Shown piece by piece: positions 39,468-47,050 of a DNA stretch of 64,000 nucleotides. The notes beneath the pieces are model-generated. The model searched no databases and had not been told where the DNA came from. It saw nothing but the letters and a program-made list of their open reading frames with translations. Both the position numbers and the translations under genes were made by a program. The stretch lies in NCBI RefSeq assembly GCF_050587525.1, contig NZ_JBOBFT010000001.1, forward strand, positions 1 to 64,000. The letters are read 5' to 3'. The stretch comes from Plantibacter sp050587525. GTDB taxonomy: Bacteria > Actinomycetota > Actinomycetes > Actinomycetales > Microbacteriaceae. Positions within the stretch are counted from its first letter, which is position 1. Each line of letters opens with the position of its first letter.

Positions 39468-40031
39468 TCAGCGCGGGAGGGTCGCGAGGACAGCGAGCCA
39501 GCGGAAGGGCGTGCGGTCGAACGGCTCGATGCGCGACTCCACCTGGACACGGAGGGCCGCCGCGGCGGTCTCCGTGAGCTCCATGACATCGGCGGGGTAC
39601 GACATCGCCTTCGCGTGATCCTCGAACTCGTCCTCGTCGTCGATCCAGGTGCCGCGGTCGTCATCGGTGCGGATGACATCGAGGTCCATGTCGATGCCGG
39701 ACTGCCGCTCCGGGGTGAGGACGACGTCCGCCGCGAGATCGATGTAGACCTCCACGCGGTCGTGGTGGCCCGGCGGGTAGAAGGTCGCCACCCAGGGCGT
39801 GCCGTCCGGGACGAGGGACACGTTCGGGGTGTCTGTGATGAAGCTCGCGCCGGGCCGGCTGCTCAGGGTGCCGGGATGCTGCCCGAACCATTGGCCGTAC
39901 TTGTCCTCGCCCAGCCAGACCGCTGGCACGGACCAGTGTTCGGCGCCGTCCCATTTCCGGAACTGGAACACGAACCGGTCCCCCGTGCTGAACGTGCCGC
40001 CGTCCTCGTGCCCACCCGCGCCCTCGCCCAT
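39468..40031 (-). CDS. DUF402 domain protein
   Basis: 187-aa cytosolic protein with a DUF402 domain in the second half (VYIDLAADVVL, then DMDLDVIRTDDDRGTWIDDEDEFEDHAKAMSYP). DUF402 belongs to a group of small beta-barrel proteins; some related members are nucleoside phosphatases or RNase-linked, but function here is unknown. ATG at 40031 is preferred to GTG at 40037 because TAGGGT (40038-40043) lies 6 nt upstream. That -10 box overlaps the end of the palindrome at 40041-40114. Divergent from menF. Confidence 0.85.
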   Translation of the reverse strand: MGEGAGGHEDGGTFSTGDRFVFQFRKWDGAEHWSVPAVWLGEDKYGQWFGQHPGTLSSRPGASFITDTPNVSLVPDGTPWVATFYPPGHHDRVEVYIDLAADVVLTPERQSGIDMDLDVIRTDDDRGTWIDDEDEFEDHAKAMSYPADVMELTETAAAALRVQVESRIEPFDRTPFRWLAVLATLPR

Positions 40032-40040
40032 CCCCACACC

Positions 40041-40114
40041 CTAGCCCGCGAGGTGTCGCACATGGCCGGTCCGCGGGTGTCCGAACTGGCCGTTCGTGAC
40101 CCCTCGCGGGCTGA
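40041..40114. repeat. CCCGCGAGGGGTCGC-type palindrome, copy 2
   Basis: Left arm 40041-40067 and right arm 40088-40112, imperfectly complementary (AGCCCGCGAGG matches exactly), with a 20-base loop. Same family as 13147-13224. Here it sits between divergent genes and overlaps the -10 box of the DUF402 gene. Confidence 0.75.
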
Positions 40115-40203
40115 GGCTGGGAGACGGATCGGAGAGAGATGGGAGGCAGACGGGAGTCGTACAGGAGGGCGAGCGCGCGGGAAGGGCGGCGAGCGGCGAG
40201 GCG

Positions 40204-40215
40204 TAGGGTTGAGGG
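40204..40215 (+). promoter_or_regulatory. -10 box TAGGGT of menF (leaderless)
   Basis: TAGGGT at 40204-40209, then 6 nt, then the GTG start at 40216. Confidence 0.6.
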
Positions 40216-41466
40216 GTGACCACATCACTGACCTCGTCACTGGTCGCAGAGACCGTCCCGATCGACGACCCGCGCCAGCTCCTCCCCCTCGCCGACACCG
40301 CGAACCCGCTGTTCTGGGTGCGCAAGGGGTACGGCATCGTCGGCATCGGCGAAGCGCTCCGTTTGGAATTCTCCGGACCCGATCGGATCACCGATGCCGC
40401 AGCCGCCTGGCGAGAGGTCGCCGCAGCCGCCACCGTGAGCGATGCGGTCCGCCGCCCCGGGACCGGCCTCGTCGCGTTCGGCACCTTCGCGTTCGACGAC
40501 GAGTCCTCCGCGACGAGCGTTCTCATCGTCCCGCGCACGATCGTCGGTCGCCAGGCCGGATACAACTTTGTCACGCGCATCCGCCCGTCGGACGAGCCGG
40601 ACGCACGCACATCGTCCGTCAGCTCCAATGCGACCGGGTACGGCCCCGAGTACCGCATCCAGTTGCAGCCGGGCGCGCAGTCGGCCGAGGGCTTCCGCGC
40701 GTCCGTCGAGGCCGCCGTCGCGCACATCCGCGCCCAGGATCTCAGCAAGGTCGTGCTCGCCCGCGACATCGTCGGGCACCTCCCAGCGGAAGCCGATCTC
40801 CGCCGCGTGCTCTACGACCTCGCCCTCGGTTACCCCGACTGCTGGACCTACTCCGTCGACGGTTTCATCGGTTCGAGCCCGGAGACCCTCGTCCGCGTCG
40901 ACCACGGTTCCGTGTCCGCACGCGTCCTCGCCGGCACGATCTCGCGCGGGCCGGACGCGGACAGCGACCACGACCAGGCGGTCGCCCTCGCGACGAGCGC
41001 CAAGGACCAGGACGAGCATCAGTTCGCCGTGCAGAGTGTGCTGCAGGCGTTGCGCCCGCACAGCCCGCACCTGTCGACGAGCGAGGTGCCGTTCACCCTC
41101 AAGCTGCCGAACCTGTGGCACCTGGCGACCGATGTCGAGGGCCGGTTGTCCGACGGCGCGTCATCGCTCGACCTCGTCGCTGCACTCCACCCGACGGCTG
41201 CGGTCGCCGGGACGCCGACGCCCGCCGCGCTGGAACTCATCCGGGAACTCGAACCGTTCGACCGCGGTCGCTACGCGGGTCCCGTCGGGTGGGTCGATGC
41301 CGCTGGAGACGGCGAGTGGGCGGTCGCCCTGCGATGCGCGCAGGTGACGGATGATGGTGACATCACCGCCTACGCGGGTTGTGGCATCGTCGCGGACTCC
41401 GATTCCGAGAAGGAGTTGCTCGAGACGCGGATGAAGTTCCGTCCCGTCGTCGAGGCCTTCCGCTAA
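40216..41466 (+). CDS. menF: Isochorismate synthase MenF/EntC
   Basis: 416-aa chorismate-binding enzyme that isomerises chorismate to isochorismate, the first committed step of menaquinone synthesis. Characteristic segments are SKVVLARDIVG, IGSSPETLVRV, VLAGTISRG, HQFAVQSVLQAL, LHPTAAVAGTP and the C-terminal GRYAGPVGWVD followed by CAGCGI. GTG start with a leaderless promoter. No salicylate, anthranilate or siderophore genes are nearby, while menD, menA, menE, menB and menC are, so the menaquinone role is favoured over enterobactin-type siderophores. Confidence 0.93.
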   Translation: MTTSLTSSLVAETVPIDDPRQLLPLADTANPLFWVRKGYGIVGIGEALRLEFSGPDRITDAAAAWREVAAAATVSDAVRRPGTGLVAFGTFAFDDESSATSVLIVPRTIVGRQAGYNFVTRIRPSDEPDARTSSVSSNATGYGPEYRIQLQPGAQSAEGFRASVEAAVAHIRAQDLSKVVLARDIVGHLPAEADLRRVLYDLALGYPDCWTYSVDGFIGSSPETLVRVDHGSVSARVLAGTISRGPDADSDHDQAVALATSAKDQDEHQFAVQSVLQALRPHSPHLSTSEVPFTLKLPNLWHLATDVEGRLSDGASSLDLVAALHPTAAVAGTPTPAALELIRELEPFDRGRYAGPVGWVDAAGDGEWAVALRCAQVTDDGDITAYAGCGIVADSDSEKELLETRMKFRPVVEAFR

Positions 41467-41510
41467 CCGGCAGGTTCCCTGCCCCGCCCTCGCCCACTCC
41501 CTTCAGGGAT

Positions 41511-41606
41511 TTGCACAATTCAGGAACATCCGCACAATTCAGGATGATCCCGCGCGCCACGCCGGTCGATCATCCTGAATTCTGAAAATCGTCCTGAATT
41601 GTGAAA
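41511..41606. repeat. AATTCAGGA double palindrome, copy 2
   Basis: Outer arms near 41514-41525 and 41591-41604, inner arms near 41533-41548 and 41569-41585; all share AATTCAGGA. The centre is CGCCACGCCGGTCG, nearly identical to copy 1. Located between convergent menF and ppk2. Confidence 0.8.
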
Positions 41607-41670
41607 CCACCGAGGGTGCACTACCCGGGTGGGGCTGCGGGCGGCGGCGCGCAGGCGGGTCAGGCAGACG

Positions 41671-42552
41671 TCAGGTGGTGGCGAGACGCGCCTGCTCGAC
41701 GGCGATGTCGTAGTCGGGCAACGGCCACTTCGGATCGATGCCACGGAGCGTGTCGATGAGCAACCGCTGCACGGCGATGCGCGCGAACCACTTGTGATTC
41801 GCCGGAACAACGTGCCACGGCGCGAGCGTGGTGCTCGTCCGCTCGAACACGTGCTGGTACGCCTCCTGGTACGCCGGCCACAGCTCGCGCTCGTCGACGT
41901 CGCCCGGGTTGTACTTCCAATACTTGTCAGGCCGGTCCAGCCGCTCGGCGAGGCGCGCCTTCTGCTCGTCGGAGCTGATCTGCAGCATCACCTTCACCAC
42001 GCGGATCCCACGCTCCACGAGCCCCTGCTCGAAGTCGTTGATCGCCCCGTACCGGCGCTCGATCTCCTCGGGCGGCGCGAGCTGACGGACCCTGCCGATG
42101 AGCACGTCCTCGTAGTGCGAACGGTCGAAGACGCCGATGCGCCCGGCGCCCGGAACACGCGACTCGATGCGCCACAGGAAGTCGTGGCCGAGTTCTTCCT
42201 TCGTCGGCTTCTTGAACGCAGCGAGGTCGACGCCCTGCGGATCCACCGCGCCGACGACATGCCGCACGATGCCGCCCTTGCCGGCCGTGTCCATCGCCTG
42301 GAGGACGAGGAGGACCGAGTCGGTCGCGCCACCCGTGCTCGCGGCGAAGAGTCGCTCCTGCAACGCGGACAGCTCGGGAACGCCCTGCGCCAACTCGGCT
42401 TCGGCGTGCTTCTTCTTTCCGGAGAATCCGGGGGTGGAGGACGGATCGACGTCGGTCAGCCGGAACCCGGGCCCGACACGCAGCGCCGTCGCGGGATCAT
42501 CCGACCACGATGACGGAGACTTCGGGACCTTGGCCGGCTTCGTTGCGCTCAT
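41671..42552 (-). CDS. ppk2: Polyphosphate kinase 2 family protein
   Basis: 293-aa kinase of the PPK2 family, which phosphorylates nucleotides (ADP, GDP or AMP) with polyphosphate. Walker A is AMDTAGKGG and Walker B is FDRSHYEDVLI; the lid-region LAERLDRPDKYWKYNPGD and WHVVPANHKWFARIA are typical of the class. Single-domain length. ATG at 42552 follows CAGAAT by 6 nt; a much longer open frame upstream reads through repeats and is not credited. Nucleotide specificity is not deducible. Confidence 0.92.
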   Translation of the reverse strand: MSATKPAKVPKSPSSWSDDPATALRVGPGFRLTDVDPSSTPGFSGKKKHAEAELAQGVPELSALQERLFAASTGGATDSVLLVLQAMDTAGKGGIVRHVVGAVDPQGVDLAAFKKPTKEELGHDFLWRIESRVPGAGRIGVFDRSHYEDVLIGRVRQLAPPEEIERRYGAINDFEQGLVERGIRVVKVMLQISSDEQKARLAERLDRPDKYWKYNPGDVDERELWPAYQEAYQHVFERTSTTLAPWHVVPANHKWFARIAVQRLLIDTLRGIDPKWPLPDYDIAVEQARLATT

Positions 42553-42571
42553 CTGCCCATTCTGGCCTCGC

Positions 42572-42639
42572 GGCATCACGAAAGTCGAGGCATCACGAAA
42601 TCCGAGGCATCGCGAAAGTCGAGGCATCGCGAAATCCGA
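42572..42639. repeat. 17-bp tandem repeat, four units
   Basis: Four adjacent 17-bp units at 42572, 42589, 42606 and 42623 with consensus GGCATCRCGAAAKYCGA. Units 1/3 and 2/4 share the alternating K/Y positions, and units 1/2 against 3/4 share R, which shows stepwise duplication. The array lies 20 bp upstream of the ppk2 start, over the likely promoter. Confidence 0.9.
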
Positions 42640-42725
42640 GGGATGAGCCGGCATAAACGCGCCCGGCCCGGACATGAGTGCCCTGCCCGGCCGTTCCTCG
42701 GCCCGGTGGTCGCGTCCGCCCCAAT

Positions 42726-42822
42726 ACGCATAACTCCTTCGATCCGGACCACAACGCCCGCTCGCGCCCCGGAATGACGCGGTCGCCCCGTGGGACGTGT
42801 CGAAATCGAAGGAGTTATGCGT
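42726..42822. repeat. CATAACTCCTTCGAT-type palindrome, copy 3
   Basis: Perfect 18-bp arms (42726-42743 and 42805-42822). The centre contains CCCCGGAATGACGCGG, shared with copy 1. Placed between menD (the stop codon begins 3 bp after the element) and ppk2. Confidence 0.85.
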
Positions 42823-42824
42823 GA

Positions 42825-44645
42825 TCAGCGACGAGGCAGCGGCACCTCGACGAGCACGGGACCGGAGACGGGGGTCGTGAACGCCTGGTCGAGCTCGCCC
42901 CGTGTGGCGGCGCGGACGTAGGTCCAGCCGTATGCGGCGGCGAGGGCGGCGAAGTCGACCGTCTGTGGCGTGTACTGCACGCGGTCGAACGCTGCTTCCG
43001 GCGCGGACGACGCGACCTCGAGGGAGTCGAAGATCGTGCCGCCGCCGTCGTTGCCGACGACGAGTTGGAGACGCGGACGCTCTGAGCCGTCGAGGAGGAG
43101 GGCGCCGACGTCGTGCAGGAGGGTCAGGTCGCCGAGGAGGACGCGCGTCACACCCGTCGCACCTGCGGCCTGGCTGGCGAGCGCGATGCCGGTGGCCGTT
43201 GCGACGGTGCCGTCGATGCCCGCGAGTCCACGGTTCGCGTGCACGGGAATCTTGCGGCCGTGGACCAGCCCGTCGGCGACGCGGATGAGCCGCGAGGCGC
43301 CGAACAGCAACCGGTCGTGCGGCCACGTCGCGCGCCACACGGCGTCCACGAGCAACTCCCGGGTGACGGGCTCTCGAACCGCGTCGAGCTCGGCGCGAAC
43401 CGAAGCGAGCCTCGTGGACGGGGTCTTCGAGTGCAGGCCCTCGAGGTCGGGCGCGGCCGGAGAGAGGTCGGGGACGAGTTCCCGCGAACCGACGACCCAC
43501 GCGCCGAGCCAGGATCGATCGGACGGACCGTCCGCGACGGTGACCGAGGAGGCGATGTGGTCCGCGAGCCGACCCGGGTTGTAGACCTCGGCACCCGTCG
43601 GAGCGACGATGACGGTCTCGACACCGGGCGTCTGGAGGAGCATCGGCACCTCGCGGCTGAGCGTGGGATGACCGAACACGATGACGCGTTCGACGGCCGC
43701 GCGGTACTCGTCGTCGCGGAGGAGCTCTCGATAGGCGACGACGACGTTGCGGCCGAACCGCGACCCGCTCGACACCTCGGCGATGAGCGGCCAGCCACCG
43801 ACGGCGGCCAGCGCCTCGGCATCCGGGCCGGCACCGTGACCGGCGACGACGAGCGTGCGCGGACCGCGCTCGAGGACGAGGGCGGGACGGCCGGGGAATG
43901 GGGTGCGACGCCCTTCGACAGGCTCAGGGACCGGAGAGGTGTGCCCGTCGACAAGCTCAGGGACCGGAGAGGTGTGCCCGTCGACAAGCTCAGGGACGTG
44001 GGACGGAAGCTCGGGGACCGGGGACGTCTCGTCCTCGGGACCCTCAGGGTCCTCGATGTCGGCATCGGTAGAGGTGACGATCGTCCCGGACAGCGGTTCC
44101 CGGTACGCGAGGTTCACATGCACGGGCCCCGGGACGTGCTCGTCCGTGGCGGCGGCGACGGCCGATGCGGCGAGACGCGCCATCGCATCGGCTTCCTCCG
44201 GAGCGCCGACGGGCGCCGCAACGTCGATGGCCAGCCGGATGGCCGACCCGTACAGGCCGTTCTGGTCGGTCGTCTGGTTCGCGCGGATCCCGTGGAGTTC
44301 CGCGGGGCGATCGGCGGTGAGCACGATCATCGGCACGTTCGAATGGTGCGCTTCGAGGACGGCCGGATGCAGGTTCGCGGTCGCGGTGCCCGAGGTCGTG
44401 ATGACGACGGCCGGCAGACCGGTCTCGAGGGCGAGCCCGAGCGCGAGGAATCCGCCGACCCGCTCGTCGATGCGCACGTGGACGCGGGCGAGCCCGGCGT
44501 CGTCGAGGGCAGCGCCGGCGAGCGCGAGCGCCTGCGATCGAGAGCCAGGCGAGACGACGAACTCGGTCACCCCGAGATCGACGAACGCGCGCAGCAGTGC
44601 GGCCGCGGCGGCACTCGCAGGGCTCGGGAGTCCTGCCGGGGTCAT
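42825..44645 (-). CDS. menD: SEPHCHC synthase MenD
   Basis: ThDP-dependent enzyme that condenses isochorismate with 2-oxoglutarate. The 606-aa protein has the PYR domain with IDERVGGFLALGLALETG and TSGTATANLHPAVLEA, and a C-terminal ThDP domain with GDLTLLHDVGALLLDG and NDGGGTIFDSL. The ATG overlaps the preceding PLDc_N gene by 4 bp (ATGA). Residues about 208-245, in the linker between the PYR and middle domains, are a repeat insert (SPVPELVDGHT units) built from the same sequence as the intergenic GAGCYYGTCGA repeats. All MenD catalytic segments are otherwise intact, so the enzyme should be active. Confidence 0.94.
   Translation of the reverse strand: MTPAGLPSPASAAAAALLRAFVDLGVTEFVVSPGSRSQALALAGAALDDAGLARVHVRIDERVGGFLALGLALETGLPAVVITTSGTATANLHPAVLEAHHSNVPMIVLTADRPAELHGIRANQTTDQNGLYGSAIRLAIDVAAPVGAPEEADAMARLAASAVAAATDEHVPGPVHVNLAYREPLSGTIVTSTDADIEDPEGPEDETSPVPELPSHVPELVDGHTSPVPELVDGHTSPVPEPVEGRRTPFPGRPALVLERGPRTLVVAGHGAGPDAEALAAVGGWPLIAEVSSGSRFGRNVVVAYRELLRDDEYRAAVERVIVFGHPTLSREVPMLLQTPGVETVIVAPTGAEVYNPGRLADHIASSVTVADGPSDRSWLGAWVVGSRELVPDLSPAAPDLEGLHSKTPSTRLASVRAELDAVREPVTRELLVDAVWRATWPHDRLLFGASRLIRVADGLVHGRKIPVHANRGLAGIDGTVATATGIALASQAAGATGVTRVLLGDLTLLHDVGALLLDGSERPRLQLVVGNDGGGTIFDSLEVASSAPEAAFDRVQYTPQTVDFAALAAAYGWTYVRAATRGELDQAFTTPVSGPVLVEVPLPRR
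43911..44000. repeat. GAGCYYGTCGA repeat array inside menD
   Basis: Three units at 43911, 43944 and 43977 with an exact 33-bp (11-codon) period, and a degenerate fourth at 44001-44024. Read on the minus strand they encode the repeat peptide in MenD. The period is a multiple of 3, so the frame is kept. Two of the three units have lost the outer base pair (CCCT facing CGGG). Confidence 0.9.
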
Positions 44646-45145
44646 GAGGCGCTGGGTGTGCCGGGCGGCTTCCTGCCCGGGCCGTCATCCGGGTGGTCCG
44701 TGTGCTCAGTGTCGTCCGGGTGCTTCGGCTTCGACGCGCCGTTCCCGTGAGACCCGGGCCCTGCAGCGCCGGTGCCGGTCGATCCGGTTCCCCCTGCGCT
44801 CGGGCGGCCGTCGGTCGACGGGGAGGCGTTGTCATCGTCGAGGCGCTTCAGCTCGTCCTCGAGATCGTGGATGCGCTTCGTCTGCGCGCGGTCGCGATCC
44901 AGCTTGCGGAGGAAGTCGGGGTCGTCGTCGGGAGCCTTGCCGCGGGGCGGAGCCTTCGGAGCGCGAACCCGACCGATGATGAACCAGAGCGCCGCGCCGA
45001 TGACGGGCAGCAGGAGGATGGCGATGATCCAGGACGGCTTCGAGATGCCGCGTACCCGTTCGCGAGGCATCGTTGCGCAGTCGACCACCGAATAGACGAT
45101 GAAGACGACGGCCGCAACGGCGAGACCGATCAGGAGACGAACCAT
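44642..45145 (-). CDS. PLDc_N domain membrane protein upstream of menD
   Basis: 167-aa protein. Two N-terminal membrane helices (VRLLIGLAVAAVVFIVYSVVD and WIIAILLLPVIGAALWFIIGR) belong to the phospholipase D nuclease N-terminal family (PLDc_N), here without any nuclease domain. The C-terminal 100 residues are charged and Gly/Ser/Thr-rich, with KLDRDRAQTKRIHDLEDELKRLDDD likely coiled coil. ATG at 45145 follows TACGAT by 6 nt. Its stop overlaps menD by 4 bp, so the two are coupled. Function is unknown. Confidence 0.82.
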   Translation of the reverse strand: MVRLLIGLAVAAVVFIVYSVVDCATMPRERVRGISKPSWIIAILLLPVIGAALWFIIGRVRAPKAPPRGKAPDDDPDFLRKLDRDRAQTKRIHDLEDELKRLDDDNASPSTDGRPSAGGTGSTGTGAAGPGSHGNGASKPKHPDDTEHTDHPDDGPGRKPPGTPSAS

Positions 45146-45216
45146 GTACCCATCGTAAACGTCAGGCAACACCTGTGTCTGGGGTTGCGGTCAGGGATCA
45201 CGCCTACACTTGTGGG

Positions 45217-45783
45217 GTGAATCGCATCCCCCCGGTCGTCAAGTACACCGTGCTCCGCCTGCTGGCCTTCATCGTGCCCCTCGCGCTGCTCCTCCTGCTC
45301 ACCCCGCTGCAGGGTTGGGTGTCAGCCGTCGTAGCGGCGATCGTGGGCCTGTGCGTCTCGTACATCTTCCTGCGCACGCCGCGCGACACCGTCGCCACCG
45401 AGCTCTATGAGCGTCGCCACGGCGAGAAGCCCGTGCCGCACGCCGATGAGGACTCCGAGGATGCAGTCCTCGACGGAGCGGCATCGGCGGCGCCCGCTTC
45501 GCCCGCTTCACCCGCCGTTGCAGGCGATGCCGGGCTCAGCGGGTCAGGAACCGATGCCGGGTCAGGAACCGATGCCGGGCGTCTAGAAGAACGCCAGGCA
45601 GCAGCGAGTTCTGCATCACCCGCCGTTGCGTTCGACTCCGGGTCAGGAACCGATTCCGGGCGTGTAGAAGAACGCCAGGCAGCAGCGAGTTCTGCATCAC
45701 CCGCCGTTGCGTTCGACTCCGGGTCAGGAACCGATGCCGGGCGTGTAGAAGAACGCAAGGCCGAGGATCACACCGAACGCTAG
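45217..45783 (+). CDS. DUF4229 small membrane protein with repeat C-terminus
   Basis: 188-aa protein. Two N-terminal helices (YTVLRLLAFIVPLALLLLL and WVSAVVAAIVGLCVSYIFL) plus the RTPRDTVATELYERRHG segment match the DUF4229 family found beside menA in Actinobacteria. The C-terminal 75 residues consist of a 27-residue repeat, twice complete and once partial (SGSGTDAGR, EERQAAASSASPAVAFD). The encoding 81-bp units carry the 3' end of convergent menA. GTG at 45217 follows TACACT by 6 nt. The last 60 bp overlap the menA coding sequence on the other strand. Confidence 0.85.
   Translation: MNRIPPVVKYTVLRLLAFIVPLALLLLLTPLQGWVSAVVAAIVGLCVSYIFLRTPRDTVATELYERRHGEKPVPHADEDSEDAVLDGAASAAPASPASPAVAGDAGLSGSGTDAGSGTDAGRLEERQAAASSASPAVAFDSGSGTDSGRVEERQAAASSASPAVAFDSGSGTDAGRVEERKAEDHTER
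45559..45762. repeat. 81-bp tandem duplication at the menA/DUF4229 junction
   Basis: Units start at 45559, 45640 and 45721, exactly 81 bp apart; an 18-bp partial copy precedes at 45541. The third unit contains the last codons and stop of menA (stop at 45724-45726). The first two are therefore extra copies of the menA 3' end lying downstream of its stop. Units differ at a few positions (GATGCC/GATTCC, TCTAG/TGTAG). Confidence 0.92.
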
Positions 45784-46758
45784 CTGGACGACGCCCGTCA
45801 GCTTGAGGACGAGGATGAGTTCCCTCGGCGTCTTGCCGAAGATCGTGATGACGCATGCGGGAACCGCGGCGAGCAGCACGAAGAGCACGAACCACGCGAC
45901 CGGGTAGAAGAACGCCAGGAACACGCCGATCCCGATGGGGACGAGCAGGAACAGGCAGAACAGGATCTTCGACACGACCGGTCCGACGAGCACGGACAGG
46001 GTCCGCTTGCCGACGCGCTTGTCCTGGTCGAGGTCGCGCAGGTTGTTGACGGTCAGCGCCGCGCAGGAGATGAGGCCTGCGGCGACGGCGCCGAACCAGG
46101 CCTCCTGGTTGAGCGTTCCGACCTGCACGAACGTCGTGCCGAGGGTCGCGACGAGTCCGAAGAACACGAAGACGAAGACCTCGCCGAGCGCGAAGTAGCC
46201 GTAGGGGCGCTTGCCGCCCGTGTAGAACCAGGCCGCGAGCAGCGCCGCGACACCCACGGCGATGAGCCACCAGAACTGGGTGAGGATCGTGAGCACGATG
46301 CCGGCGACCGCGGCGATCGCGAAGAAGACGAGGGCGACGGTGAGGACCGCGCGGGGCTTGGCCGCACCGGAACCGGTCAGGCGGCTGGGACCGACGCGCT
46401 GGTCGTCGGTTCCGCGGATGCCGTCGGAGTAGTCGTTGGCGTAGTTCACGCCGATCTGCAGGGCGACCGCGATCACGAGGCAGAGGAGCGCGCGGATCGG
46501 GTGGTAGACGCCCGCTCCCGCGGCGATGGAGGCGGCGCCGGTACCGATGATGACGGGCGAGACCGCCATCGGGAGGGTGCGGAGGCGTGCGGCTCCCACC
46601 CAGTCGCCGAAGCGCGCCGGACGGACCGGGGCCGCTTTGCGTCCGCCGCTGCGAGCGGGGTTGCCTGACCGGCCTCCGTGCGCTCCACGCCCCGCGAGGG
46701 TGTTGCCAGGGTTCAGTCTCTGCTGTTTCGGCGCTGTCGGCCGTGCTCCGTTTGCCAC
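45724..46758 (-). CDS. menA: 1,4-dihydroxy-2-naphthoate polyprenyltransferase MenA
   Basis: 344-aa UbiA-family membrane enzyme that joins the polyprenyl chain to dihydroxynaphthoate. The two Asp-rich motifs are NYANDYSDGIRGTDD and NNLRDLDQDKRVGKRTL. About nine helices follow an extra basic, Pro/Gly/Arg-rich cytosolic N-terminus of about 45 residues. GTG at 46758, with TAGAAT 7 nt upstream; a later start (near ARFGDWVGAARL) would give the more usual length. Its 3' end overlaps the convergent DUF4229 gene and is the source of the duplicated sequence there. Confidence 0.94.
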   Translation of the reverse strand: MANGARPTAPKQQRLNPGNTLAGRGAHGGRSGNPARSGGRKAAPVRPARFGDWVGAARLRTLPMAVSPVIIGTGAASIAAGAGVYHPIRALLCLVIAVALQIGVNYANDYSDGIRGTDDQRVGPSRLTGSGAAKPRAVLTVALVFFAIAAVAGIVLTILTQFWWLIAVGVAALLAAWFYTGGKRPYGYFALGEVFVFVFFGLVATLGTTFVQVGTLNQEAWFGAVAAGLISCAALTVNNLRDLDQDKRVGKRTLSVLVGPVVSKILFCLFLLVPIGIGVFLAFFYPVAWFVLFVLLAAVPACVITIFGKTPRELILVLKLTGVVQLAFGVILGLAFFYTPGIGS

Positions 46759-46839
46759 GTCGGCGATTCTACTTCCCGGGCCTCGGCCTCCGCTGCAGGA
46801 CGTGGTGCTCGACGCTCTTCCGCGGTCCCTGAGCCTCTC

Positions 46840-47044
46840 CCGGTCCCTGAGCCTGTCGGAGGGTCAGAGCCCGAGGAGTCACCACTTCGACAAGCTCAGT
46901 GACCGGGGTGCTGGTCCCCAGCCGGCGACACTTCGACAAGCTCAGTGACCGGGGCCTTGGTCCCCAGCCGGCGACACTTCGACACGCTCAGTGACCGGGG
47001 TGCTGGTCCTCAGCCGGCGACACTTCGACAGGATCAGTGACCGG
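46840..47044. repeat. 46-bp tandem array of GAGCYYGTCGA hairpins downstream of menE
   Basis: Four copies at 46883, 46929, 46975 and 47021, spaced exactly 46 bp with near-identical 22-bp spacers (CCAGCCGGCGA), all of the CACT/AGTG type. An opposite-facing CCCT/AGGG copy lies at 46840-46863. The array ends 7 bp from the menE stop. Confidence 0.9.
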
Positions 47045-47050
47045 GAGCGA

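Noticed and set aside
42553..43500. Upstream extension of the PPK2 frame to 609 residues
   Set aside because: It runs through the 17-bp repeat, a palindrome and the antisense of menD; the PPK2 domain begins after ATG 42552.
38422..47044. CRISPR-like arrays: 24-bp repeat with 22-bp spacers
   Set aside because: Spacers within an array are nearly identical, the repeat also occurs singly in many places, and no cas genes are present.
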